Positions 30,310 to 41,164 of a stretch of 64,000 nt of DNA are shown piece by piece (positions within the stretch are counted from its first letter, which is position 1; each line of letters starts with the position of its first letter). Origin of the DNA: Odiellus spinosus. Its lineage: Eukaryota > Arthropoda > Arachnida > Opiliones > Phalangiidae. The stretch covers positions 9,815,691-9,879,690 of the forward strand of contig OY987225.1 in assembly GCA_963920705.1 (NCBI GenBank), written 5' to 3'. Both the position numbers and the translations under genes were made by a program. The notes under the pieces are model-generated. The model had not been told where the DNA came from. It saw only the letters and a program-made list of their open reading frames with translations, and did no database searches.

Positions 30310-31178
30310 ATATTAACATCCTAAAAAATAGCAATAAACTAAGAGCTATAAAAAGTGGAAAAACAAGTGTATGCTTGTTAAATACCTGCGCGTTTGACAG
30401 TATTGTGCAGTTACTGGCAACAGTGTACTGCGACAATAAAATTTTGAAGGTTTTTATGGAAAAGTCTGCATTGCCAACATTGAAGTTCGTGGACTTTTTT
30501 ATGAAACAAAAGAAAATTAATCCAAAGGTATACGAGGAAAGAATGACCATACTTCGGAAAATATCCACAAGAAAAAGTATTCCAGGAGAAGATGTGAAAG
30601 ACGTTTCTGGCCAACAGATTGTTGCGGTGATGATCACGAAGCTGTTCGCCGACCTGGTTTCTTGTACAGAAACTACATTGTGCTTGTCCGCAGATTGCCG
30701 ATCATCTGCCAAGACAATTAATCGCCCGTTAATTTCTTTGGAGTGCATTCCAGTAAGAATTTCTAAATTACAAGAAGTAATAGACGAGCATTTCAAGTCA
30801 TTTCCCAGGCATAGTGAATGCTTACACGAAAATTGTGATAGCGTAAAATCCATAGAACAACACATTCATAGATGCCAGTTTGGAATTTTTTTGGAGTTCA
30901 CATCTTTCGAAGAGGATTTACAATGTGAAACTCGCATGGTTGTACCATTGGCTCAAATCCCTAAAGCTATTAAAATAGAGGGAAAGTCTTTCGAGTTGCG
31001 TGGAGGTGTGGTTTTTCTTGGGGCAAACAACGCGAAAGGATTAGGACATTACGTCTGCTGCGCCCTTAGACCAGGGAACAGATGGGTCATTTATGATGAT
31101 ATGAAAGATGTGTACGAGGAATGTCCAGAAACAAGAGAGTTTTGCATTCACGTTTTGTTCTACACAATATCTCCATAA
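30310..31178 (+). pseudogene. C19-like ubiquitin/SUMO-peptidase domain of the transposon gene
   Basis: Resumes the exon cut at 24596. After a short broken stretch (frame lost near 30320) the frame is open for about 280 codons. The catalytic-Cys box is VCLLNTCAFDSIVQLLA, matching the N-x-C-x-x-D pattern of ubiquitin-specific and USPL1-like SUMO peptidases. The His box near the C-terminus is GLGHYVCCALRPGNRWVIYDD, with the usual downstream Asp pair. Paired Cys around residues 97-165 (CLSADC, CLHENC) may bind zinc. There is no host-type start codon: the frame comes from the transposase, so it is the C-terminal domain of one long protein. Removing ubiquitin or SUMO from partners, or self-processing, is inference. 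Confidence 0.65.
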
Positions 31179-31439
31179 CCCGAACTACGACGAAACCCCG
31201 ACGACGATGAGACCCCGACTATGACGAAACCTCTACACATTATTATCCCTTGAATTCAGTACGGCATATTAAATACAGTCTCCAACAACCTTCTGTGTCT
31301 TGTTTTTAGTAAATTATCAAGTTAGATAAATAAAAATTATTTTCAGCCATTTACATATCTCATATAGCAGGGTCATAATTTTCCCAGGTAACATTCACAT
31401 AGACCGTTAAACCAACAGGATGAAGTAAATGCATGGCCA

Positions 31440-32188
31440 TTTCTGTTTTGCCCCGCCAATTAAAATTTAAATAATTTTTGAATGCGAATGGAGCAAATTA
31501 AAATCTTTATTAATTCTGGTGGAGCAAAATGAGGTCTAAATGATGAGCATTTCGGTTTTTCGCTACGCCGAAGTTTGCGAGGGCTGAACGTTATTTTGGC
31601 CCCGCCAATTAAAAGTTAAATAATTATTAAGGATGGTGCAAATATGTTCGATAAGTGGAATAACGGAGCATTATATAAACTTAATGAATACCGAATTTCG
31701 CGTGAATAGTGGCAAGTGGGGGGGCAATTTGTTACTTTGTCCCCCGAATTAAATCGTAATTAACTCACTAACGTGTATGGCGCACATTAGTATAATGGGT
31801 GGAATTATTAGAGCATTACAGCGAGAAACTCAATTTAAAATTTGATGGAGGTCAGTGGACAAACGTTAACTGGGGGCAAACGCTAACTTGGCCCCCCCTG
31901 ACTATTATTTAATTATCTCTGTTCAGGGGGGAGAGCAAAATTGGGTTTTTGTGGAGCATAATAGAGCAATAGGGGGTCAATCGGATGGGCCGGTCACGAG
32001 TGGCTTTTAGCACGGTGGTGGGGGGCGAAATGTTATCTTGCCCCCCCCCAATTCAAATCAAATGAACGACTTAACGGCGGCGGAGCGAATTTTAATATTA
32101 ACGGAGCATTGTGGAGCAAAATGGGAGCAAATTGGCTGTTTATGCAAATTTGGATTTCAGCGGAAGGCGGGGCCAAGTTGACGGAGCC
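31440..32188. repeat. Right terminal inverted repeat
   Basis: Inverted copy of the left TIR (15930-17275). Ends TTGACGGAGCC. Part of it (from 31919) is duplicated at 38683-38954. Between the peptidase stop and the TIR, 31185-31245 has a short ACGA/CCCCGA-rich imperfect repeat. Confidence 0.85.
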
Positions 32189-32200
32189 GCATTAGCAGCG

Positions 32201-33290
32201 TGAGCCCGTCCATACATGTCCGAATACTCTGCATTCGTGTAGTACACCGTACCAAAACCAGATGTTGCTTAGGATACATGCACGGATATTTCGACAATGT
32301 TTTGTTTAAAACTTTAAAATGAAGGGTCTCATGGATAAACTTTTTAGATTACTTGATTAATTTTTCATGGATATTAAATAAGACTCAAATTAGTATTTAA
32401 ATAAACGTGCTAGACTAATAACTCACTCTTTTAAAATAGCTTAAAGTATGGTGTACTACACGAATGCAGAGTAGTCGGACATGCATCTCATGTATGGACG
32501 GGCTCATGGAAATGCAATGGAAGCTCGGCGGTTGTATCAAGAGAACATTCCTCAACAACAAATCGACAAAAATTCACGGCTGTTGACAGGCGCTTAAAAG
32601 AAACTGTTGAACTTCAACCCGCTGGACTTCAAGCACGAGGCGTCCAGAGCACATCGAAGACCAAATTTTAACAATGTTCGAGTACAATCCTACAACAACC
32701 ACCGGAAGGGTTGGAAGACAATTGAACGTCAATTATGTTCTTGTCTGGAAAATCCTTAAAGGACGCCAGTTCCACCCTTATCAATTGCAAAAGGTTCAAT
32801 CGTTAAACGAAGCGGCCTATCCAAGACGGCTTGAATTTTGTCAGTGGTTTTTGGCCCGGGTGAACGACTTGGATTTCCTCGAATTCAGCTTGATTCTGAC
32901 GAGGCAAATTTTCCCGTGACGGAATACTCAATTTACACAAACATCATGAGTGGAGTCAACAAAACCCCCACCCTACTAGCGTAAGGTCACATCAAGTGCA
33001 ATTTAGTTTAAGTCGGAATAGTCGGAGATAATTTGATTGGACCTGTATTTCTACTACCCTGGCTAAATGAAGAGGCTTACTTGCACTTCATGGAAAAACA
33101 TTTTGAACTACTAGACGACATACCCTTAAGATACCCTTTAAGCATAATAACGTCATTTAATCAAAGGAGGATAAGTGTCTTTGTGACACTCGTAAAATCG
33201 AGTTCGCCAGCACGCGAGTATAGCCTACTAAATTTGAAGTCGGAAATAACTTCAGGCATGCAAAATACAAAGCAATTTTGATATACTTGG
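32201..33290 (+). pseudogene. DUF4817/mariner-like transposase, copy A, with inverted copy of its start
   Basis: Coding begins near ATG 32448 (MVYYTNAE, then a stop, then DMHLMYGRAHGNAMEARRLY). It continues in broken frames with TTTGRVGRQLNVNYVLVWKI, YQLQKVQSLNEAAYPRRLEF and CQWFLARVNDLDFL. Later, at 33033-33130, it has LIGPVFLLPWL and LHFMEKHFELLDDIPL. This is the N-terminal helix-turn-helix (DUF4817) plus part of the DDE domain of a mariner-like transposase common in arthropods. Several stops and frame changes plus internal deletions make it dead. 32201-32248 is an inverted copy of the first coding bases (32450-32506), so a 200-bp spacer is flanked by arms of about 48-57 bp. Confidence 0.75.
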
Positions 33291-34019
33291 GAGAATCAGT
33301 TTTATGTATAGGGAAATACTGGAATCTTATTACGAACAGTAGCTTAAGAATTGATTTTAATAACTATCACTGGTTTTCAAATTAAGTTTTTAGAATTCTC
33401 GTTCGTTTCGCAAATGTATTTCGCGCGAAATTGTTGAGTGTGTGCATGCGCAGATCGAACCAGGCTATTCGGTATATTCCCATTCGACAGAAATCCCGTT
33501 CAACCGAAAGAATTTTAAAATGTAGCCCAATTGGCGGTATTCGGTTTATTGGGATTTTAAAGGAAAATTTATTGGTATTATATTTATAGTGCGAGTCATT
33601 CTGTTCATTGGCACTTTTTCCTATGGTAGGGTCGCCTAATTATGAATGCTTCTAATTCTCAACATTTTCATTTAAAAATGTATAACTTTGGTTGGGTCGA
33701 TTTAAAGATGGAAGGGTTCATTTTGTAGATTAAGAATGGGGCTATTCGAAGAACGAAACTTCAACACTCTAGGAAAAGATCCGGAGAAGATACGACCCTA
33801 ATTAGCCTAATTAATTAGACCGTTTTTAAGGGAATGTTTCCTATAGGGTCTGGGAAATTAGGCTTTACGAGCTTCGGAAAAATCGCGGGCTTACGCACTC
33901 GATTTCGACGCACAGTTGGAGTCCCCCGCTACAAAATAAACTTCTCAAACCAAGAAATTGGCCACAAACTCTTCGCGAAAACGTAATTTAAAAATATGTC
34001 TATAACATTCTAATTCTGA
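33291..34019. other. AT-rich stretch without a gene (copy A)
   Basis: No coding or RNA motif seen. Repeated at 40056-40784. A 13-base sequence GGTAGGGTCGCCT near 33625 recurs inverted near 52887, outside the right arm of the fold-back structure. Confidence 0.5.
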
Positions 34020-34375
34020 AAATATATGAAAAACTCTCAAAATTTGCTAAACGAACCACTTCCGCGCCTCGGATCGAGAAACGAGTGTCACCAATGGATT
34101 CCATGGCCGATTTTAAGAGGGGTTAGGCGGAATTAGCGCGCTCGAGCCAGTATTTGCGAAGTTATCGACGATTTCCTTCCTCTACGGGTTCTATGCCAAA
34201 GCAATGCAAAAATTTTAAATCGTCAATATGTTCGCAAATACTGGCTCGATCGTATTTAAATTTGGCCAAGGAATCCATTGGTGACACTCGTTTGTCGATC
34301 TGAGGCGCGGAAGTGGTTCCTTTTGCAAATTGTGGGATTTTTTTTACATGTTATAAGATAGTTCAGAATTAGAAG
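34020..34375. mobile_element. MITE-like hairpin, copy A
   Basis: Arms of about 130 bp. CCACTTCCGCGCCTC near 34060 pairs with GAGGCGCGGAAGTGG near 34301, and CACCAATGGATTCC near 34089 pairs with GGAATCCATTGGTG near 34270. GAGCCAGTATTTGCG near 34144 pairs with CGCAAATACTGGCTC near 34222. CTAATTCTGAA and TTCAGAATTAG mark the outer ends. It lies directly against the satellite array. Confidence 0.75.
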
Positions 34376-34399
34376 CAGGGGTATGGCGAGCCAAAGCGG

Positions 34400-37300
34400 A
34401 CAAAATTCGAAAAACTCTCCCTCTCCCGCTAAAATACGCGATCCCTCTCCCGATAACACGTTCCCTTCCCTTCAATATACGCGTTCTCTCTCCTCGAGTT
34501 TCGCTCCCTACCCTTATTTTTCGCGTTCCCTCTCACCGAGATTGGTTCCCTCTCCCCCGAGATTGGTTCCGCTTCCCCGAGATTGGTTCCGCTTCCCCTA
34601 GATTGGTGTTCCCTCTCCCCGAGATTGGTTCCCTCTCCCCGAGATCGGTTCCCTCTCCCCGAGATCGGTTCCCTCTCCCCGAGATTTTTTCCCTCTCCCC
34701 GAGATTGGTGGTTCCGCCTCCCCGAGAATGGTGGTTCCGCCTCCCCGAGATTGGTGGTTCCCTCTCCCCGAGATTGGTGGTTCCCTCTCCCCGAGATTGG
34801 TGGTTCCCTCTCCCCGAGATTGGTGGCTCCCTCTCCCCGAGATTGGTGGTTCCCTCTCCCCGAAATTGGTTCCGCTTCCCTCTCCCCGAGATTGGTTCCC
34901 TCTCCCCGAGATTGGTTCCCTCTCCCCGAGATTGGTTCCCTCTCCCCGAGATTGGTGGTTCCGCCTCCCCGAGAATGGTGGTTCCGCCTCCCCGAGAATG
35001 GTGGTTCCGCCTCCCCGAGAATGGTGGTTCCGCCTCCCCGAGAATGGTGGTTCCGCCTCCCCGAGAATGGTGGTTCCGCCTCCCCGAGAATGGTGGTTCC
35101 GCCTCCCCGAGAATGGTGGTTCCGCCTCCCCGAGAATGGTGGTTCCGCCTCCCCGAGAATGGTGGTTCCGACTACCCGAGATTGGTGGTTCCCTCTCCCC
35201 GAGATTGGTGGTTCCCTCTCCCCGAGATTGGTGGTTCCCTCTCCCCGAGATTGGTGGTTCCCTCTCCCCGAGATTGGTGGTTCCCTCTCCCCGAGATTGG
35301 TGGTTCCCTCTCCCCGAGATTGGTGGTTCCCTCTCCCCGAGATTGGTGGTTCCCTCTCCCCGAGATTGGTGGTTCCCTCTCCCCGAGATTGGTGGTTCCC
35401 TCTCCCCGAGATTGGTGGTTCCTTCTCCCCGAGATTCGTTCCCTCTCCCCGAGATTGGTTCCCTCTCCCCGAGATTGGTTCCCTCTCCCCGAGATTGGTG
35501 GTTCCGCCTCCCCGAGATTGGTGGTTCCGCCTCCCCGAGATTGGTGGTTCCGCCTCCCCGAGATTGGTGGTTCCGACTCCCCGAGATTGGTGGTTCCGCC
35601 TCCCCGAGATTGGTGGTTCCGCCTCCCCGAGAATGGTGGTCCCGCCTCCCCGAGAATGGTGGTTCCGCCTCCCCGAGAATGGTGGTCCCGCCTCCCCGAG
35701 AATGGTGGTTCCGCCTCCCCGAGAATGGTCGTTCCGCCTCCCCGAGAATGGTCGTTCCGCCTCCCCGAGAATGGTCGTTCCGCCTCCCCGAGAATGGTCG
35801 TTCCGCCTCCCCCTAGAATGGTGGTTCCGCCTCCCCGAGATTGGTGGTTCCCTCTCCCCGAGATTGGTGGTTCCCTCTCCCCGAGATTGGTGGTTCCCTC
35901 TCCCCGAGATTGGTGGTTCCCTCTCCCCGAGATTGGTGGTTCCCTCTCCTCGAGATTGGTGGTTCCCTCTCCTCGAGATTGGTGGTTCCCTCTCCTCGAG
36001 ATTGGTGGTTCCCTCTCCCCGAGATTGGTGGTTCCCTCTCCCCGAGATTGGTGGTTCCCTCTCCTCGAGATTGGTGGTTCCCTCTCCTCGAGATTGGTGG
36101 TTCCCTCCCCCGAGATTGGTGGTTCCCTCTCCCCGAGATTGGTATTTCCCTTTCCCGAGATTGGTGGTTCCCTCTCCCCGAGATTGGTGGTTCCCTCTCC
36201 TCGAGATTGGTGGTTCCCTCCCCCGAGATTGGTGGTTCCCTCTCCCCGAGATTGGTGGTTCCCTCTCTCCGAGATTGGTGGTTCCCTCTCCCCGAGATTG
36301 GTGGTTCCCTCTCCCCGAGATTGGTGGTTCCCTCTCCCCGAGATTGATGGTTCCCTCTCCCCGAGATTGGTGGTTCCCTCTCCCCGAGATTGGTGGTTCC
36401 CTCTCCCCGAAATTGGTTCCGCTTCCCTCTCCCCGAGATTGGTTCCCTCTCCCCGAGATTGGTTAACTCTCCCCGAGATTGGTGGTTCCGCCTGCCCGAG
36501 AATGGTGGTTCCGCCTGCCCGAGAATGGTGGTTCCGCCTCCCCGAGAATGGTGGTTCCGCCTCCCCGAGAATGGTGGTTCCGCCTCCCCGAGAATGGTGG
36601 TTCCGCCTCCCCGAGAATGGTGGTTCCGCCTCCCCGAGAATGGTGGTTCCGCCTCCCCGAGAATGGTGGTTCCGCCTCCCCGAGAATGGTGGTTCCGCCT
36701 CCCCGAAAATGGTGGTTCCGACTCCCCGAGAATGGTGGTTCCGACTCCCCGAGAATGGTGGTTACGACTCCCCGAGAATGGTGGTTCCGCCTCCCCGAGA
36801 TTGGTGGTTCCCTCTCCCCGAGATTGGTGGTTCCCTCTCCCCGAGATTGGTGGTTCCCTCTCCCCGAGATTGGTGGTTCCCTCTCCCCGAGATTGGTGGC
36901 TCCCTCTCCCCGAGATTGGTGGTTCCCTCTCCCCGAGATTGGTGGTTCCCTCTCCCCGAGATTGGTGGTTCCCTCTCCCCGAGATTGGTGGTTCCCTCTC
37001 CCCGAGATTGGTGGTTCCCTCTCCCCGAGATTGGTGGTTCCCTCTCCCCGAGATTGGTGGTTCCCTCTCCCCGAGATTGGTGGTTCCCTCTCCCCGAGAT
37101 TGGTGGTTCCCTCTCCCCGAGATTGGTGGTTCCCTCTCCCCGAGATTGGTGGTTCCCTCTCCCCGAGATTGGTGGTTCCCTCTCCCCGAGATTGGTGGTT
37201 CCCTCTCCCCGAGATTGGTGGTTCCTCTCCCCGAGATTGGTTCCCTCTCCCCGAGATTGGTTCCCTCTCCCCGAGATTCGTTCCCTCTCACCGAGATTCG

Positions 37301-38682
37301 TTCCCTCTCACCGAGATTGGTTCCCTCTCCCCGAGATTGGTTCCCTCTCCCCGAGATTGGTTCCCTCTCCCCGAGATTGGTTCCTTCTCCCCGAGATTGG
37401 TTCCTTCTCCCCGAGATTGGTTCCCTCTCCCCGAGATTGGTGGTTCCGCCTCCCCGAGATTGGTGGTTCCGCCTCCCCGAGATTGGTGGTTCCGCCTCCC
37501 CGAAAATGGTGGTTCCGCCTCCCCGAGAATGGTGGTTCCGCCTCCCCGAGAATGGTGGTTCCGCCTCCCCGAGAATGGTGGTCCCGCCTCCCCGAGAATG
37601 GTGGTTCCGCCTCCCCGAGAATGGTGGTTCCGCCTCCCCGAGACTGGTGGTTCCGCCTCCCCGAGAATGGTGGTTCCGCCTCCCCGAGAATGGTGGTTCC
37701 GCCTCCCCGAGAATGGTGGTTCCGCCTCCCCGAGAATGGTGGTTCCGCCTCCCCGAGAATGGTGGTCCCGCCTCCCCGAGAGTGGTGGTTCCGCCTCCCC
37801 GAGAATGGTGATTCCGCCTCCCCGAGAATGGTGGTTCCGCCTCCCCGTGAATGGTGGTTCCGCCTCCCCGAGAATGGTGGTTCCGCCTCCCCGAGAATGG
37901 TGGTTCCGCCTCCCCGAGAATGGTCGTTCCGCCTCCCCGAGAATGGTCGTTCCGCCTCCCCGAGAATGGTGGTTCCGCCTCCCCGAGAATGGTGGTTCCG
38001 CCTCTCCGAGAATGGTGGTTCCGCCTCCCCGAGATTGGTGGTTCCCTCTCCCCGAGATTGGTGGTTCCCTCTCCCCGAGATTGGTGGTTCCCTCTCCCCG
38101 AGATTGGTGGTTCCCTCTCCTCGAGATTGGTGGTTCCCTCTCCTCGAGATTGGTGGTTCCCTCTCCTCGAGATTGGTGGTTCCTTCTCCTCGAGATTGGT
38201 GGTTCCCTCTCCCCGAGATTGGTATTTCCCTTTCCCCGAGATTGGTGGTTCCCTCTCCCCGAGATTGGTGGCTCCCTCTCCTCGAGATTGGTGGTTCCCT
38301 CCCCCGAGATTGGTGGTTCCCTCTCCCCGAGATTGGTGGTTCCCTCTCCCCGAGATTGGTGGTTCCCTCTCCCCGAGATTGGTGGTTCCCTCTCCCCGAG
38401 ATTGGTGGTTCCCTCTCCCCGAAATTGGTTCCGCTTCCCTCTCCCCGAGATTGGTTCCCTCTCCCCGAGATTGGTTCCCTCTCCCCGAGATTGGGTCCCT
38501 CTCCCCGAGATTGGTTCCCTCTCCCCGAGATTGGTGGTTCCGCCTCCCCGAGAATGGTGGTTCCGCCTCCCCGAGAATGGTGGTTCCGCCTCCCCGAGAA
38601 TGGTGGTTCCGCCTCCCCGAGAATGGGGGTTCCGCCTCCCCGAGATTGGTGGTTCCCTCTCCCCGAGATTGGTGGTTCCCTC
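34400..38682. repeat. 20/23-bp satellite array A
   Basis: Head-to-tail units built on GGTTCCCTCTCCCCGAGATT (20 bp), or the same with an extra GGT (23 bp), plus a subfamily with CCGCCT and GAGAAT. Blocks of each subfamily alternate. The first about 130 bp are degenerate units (for example ending CGATAACACGTT and TTCAATATACGCGTT), as expected at an array edge. All long open frames across it are by-products of the periodicity. Confidence 0.95.
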
Positions 38683-41139
38683 CTGTTCAGGGGGGAGAGC
38701 AAAATTGGGTTTTTGTGGAGCATAATAGAGCAATAGGGGGTCAATCGGATGGGCCGGTCACGAGTGGCTTTTAGCACGGTGGTGGGGGGCGAAATGTTAT
38801 CTTGCCCCCCCCCAATTCAAATCAAATGAACGACTTAACGGCGGCGGAGCGAATTTTAATATTAACGGAGCATTGTGGAGCAAAATGGGAGCAAATTGGC
38901 TGTTTATGCAAATTTGGATTTCAGCGGAAGGCGGGGCCAAGTTGACGGAGCCGCATTAGCAGCCTGAGCCCGTCCATACATGTCCGAATACTCTGCATTC
39001 GTGTAGTACACCGTACCAAAACCAGATGTTGCTTAGGATACATGCACGGATATTTCGACAATGTTTTGTCTAAAACCTTTAAAATGAAGGGTCTCATGGA
39101 TAAACTTTTTAGATTACTTGATTAATTTTTCATGGATATTAAATAAGACTCAAATTAGTATTTAAATAAACGTGCTAGACTAATAACTCACTCTTTTAAA
39201 ATAGCTTAAAGTATGGTGTACTACACGAATGCAGAGTAGTCGGACATGCATCTCATGTATGGACGGGCTCATGGAAATGCAATGGAAGCTCGGCGGTTGT
39301 ATCAAGAGAACATTCCTCAACAACAAATCGACAAAAATTCACGGCTGTTGACAGGCGCTTAAAAGAAACTGTTGAACTTCAACCCGCTGGACTTCAAGCA
39401 CGAGGCGTCCAGAGCACATCGAAGACCAAATTTTAACAATGTTCGAGTACAATCCTACAACAACCACCGGAAGGGTTGGAAGACAATTGAACGTCAATTA
39501 TGTTCTTGTCTGGAAAATCCTTAAAGGACGCCAGTTCCACCCTTATCAATTGCAAAAGGTTCAATCGTTAAACGAAGCGGCCTATCCAAGACGGCTTGAA
39601 TTTTGTCAGTGGTTTTTGGCCCGGGTGAACGACTTGGATTTCCTCGAATTCAGCTTGATTCTGACGAGGCAAATTTTCCCGTGACGGAATACTCAATTTA
39701 CACAAACATCATGAGTGGAGTCAACAAAACCCCCACCCTACTAGCGTAAGGTCACATCAAGTGCAATTTAGTTTAAGTCGGAATAGTCGGAGATAATTTG
39801 ATTGGACCTGTATTTCTACTACCCTGGCTAAATGGAGAGGCTTACTTGCACTTCATGGAAAAACATTTTGAACTACTAGACGACATACCCTTAAGATACC
39901 CTTTAAGCATAATAACGTCATTTAATCAAAGGAGGATAAGTGTCTTTGTGACACTCGTAAAATCGAGTTCGCCAGCACGCGAGTATAGCCTACTAAATTT
40001 GAAGTCGGAAATAACTTCAGGCATGCAAAATACAAAGCAATTTTGATATACTTGGGAGAATCAGTTTTATGTATAGGGAAATACTGGAATCTTATTACGA
40101 ACAGTAGCTTAAGAATTGATTTTAATAACTATCACTGGTTTTCAAATTAAGTTTTTAGAATTCTCGTTCGTTTCGCAAATGTATTTCGCGCGAAATTGTT
40201 GAGTGTGTGCATGCGCAGATCGAACCAGGCTATTCGGTATATTCCCATTCGACAGAAATCCCGTTCAACCGAAAGAATTTTAAAATGTAGCCCAATTGGC
40301 GGTATTCGGTTTATTGGGATTTTAAAGGAAAATTTATTGGTATTATATTTATAGTGCGAGTCATTCTGTTCATTGGCACTTTTTCCTATGGTAGGGTCGC
40401 CTAATTATGAATGCTTCTAATTCTCAACATTTTCATTTAAAAATGTATAACTTTGGTTGGGTCGATTTAAAGATGGAAGGGTTCATTTTGTAGATTAAGA
40501 ATGGGGCTATTCGAAGAACGAAACTTCAACACTCTAGGAAAAGATCCGGAGAAGATACGACCCTAATTAGCCTAATTAATTAGACCGTTTTTAAGGGAAT
40601 GTTTCCTATAGGGTCTGGGAAATTAGGCTTTACGAGCTTCGGAAAAATCGCGGGCTTACGCACTCGATTTCGACGCACAGTTGGAGTCCCCCGCTACAAA
40701 ATAAACTTCTCAAACCAAGAAATTGGCCACAAACTCTTCGCGAAAACGTAATTTAAAAATATGTCTATAACATTCTAATTCTGAAAATATATGAAAAACT
40801 CTCAAAATTTGCTAAACGAACCACTTCCGCGCCTCGGATCGAGAAACGAGTGTCACCAATGGATTCCATGGCCGATTTTAAGAGGGGTTAGGCGGAATTA
40901 GCGCGCTCGAGCCAGTATTTGCGAAGTTATCGACGATTTCCTTCCTCTACGGGTTCTATGCCAAAGCAATGCAAAAATTTTAAATCGTCAATATGTTCGC
41001 AAATACTGGCTCGATCGTATTTAAATTTGGCCAAGGAATCCATTGGTGACACTCGTTTGTCGATCTGAGGCGCGGAAGTGGTTCCTTTTGCAAATTGTGG
41101 GATTTTTTTTACATGTTATAAGATAGTTCAGAATTAGAA
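38683..41139. repeat. 6.76-kb tandem duplication, copy B (part before the satellite)
   Basis: Repeats copy A: TIR end 38683-38954, DUF4817 relic 38966-40055, AT-rich stretch, hairpin 40785-41140. Differences are rare, for example AATGGAGAGG at 39833 versus AATGAAGAGG in copy A. It continues into satellite array B. Confidence 0.95.
38966..40055 (+). pseudogene. DUF4817/mariner-like transposase, copy B
   Basis: Near-identical duplicate of 32201-33290, with the same stops and the same inverted start segment. The breaks therefore predate the duplication. One amino-acid difference is seen in the PWLNGEAYLHF stretch (Gly here, Glu in copy A); Gly is the usual residue in the family. Confidence 0.75.
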
Positions 41140-41140
41140 G
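40785..41140. mobile_element. MITE-like hairpin, copy B
   Basis: Duplicate of 34020-34375. It borders satellite array B. Confidence 0.75.
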
Positions 41141-41164
41141 CAGGGGTATGGCGAGCCAAAGCGG

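Larger units (their letters stand above)
15930..32188 (+). mobile_element. Large DNA transposon with long inverted terminal repeats, transposase-like gene and C19-like peptidase
   Basis: Inverted repeats at 15930-17275 and 31440-32188 begin with GGCTCCGTCAACTTGGCC and share a series of poly-G/poly-C bounded blocks. Between them are plus-strand exons for a DDE-type transposase-like protein, a zinc finger and a ubiquitin/SUMO-peptidase-like domain. A gypsy element (24597-30309) is inserted in the gene; without it the transposon is about 10.5 kb. Long terminal repeats with internal tandem units and the D-A-T-G-G first-Asp context recall the fold-back/NOF branch of MULE-like elements. That placement is inference. 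No target-site duplication is visible at the stated ends. The gene is broken, so the copy is not autonomous. Confidence 0.6.
31919..38682. repeat. 6.76-kb tandem duplication, copy A
   Basis: Contains the TIR end, DUF4817 transposase relic, unassigned AT-rich DNA, a hairpin and a 4.2-kb satellite array. From CTGTTCAGGGG (31919) it matches copy B starting at 38683, with an offset of 6764-6765 and only a few differences seen (for example near 32211, 32306 and 33067). The junction joins satellite directly to TIR sequence. Confidence 0.95.

Noticed and set aside
30305..30865. Minus-strand 186-codon frame
   Set aside because: Antisense to the peptidase domain, which has clear catalytic motifs.
15930..32188. 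A 9-bp target-site duplication to support a MULE placement
   Set aside because: The bases outside the TIR ends (GTGAACGCTT and GCATTAGCAG) do not match, so the ends or the family remain uncertain.
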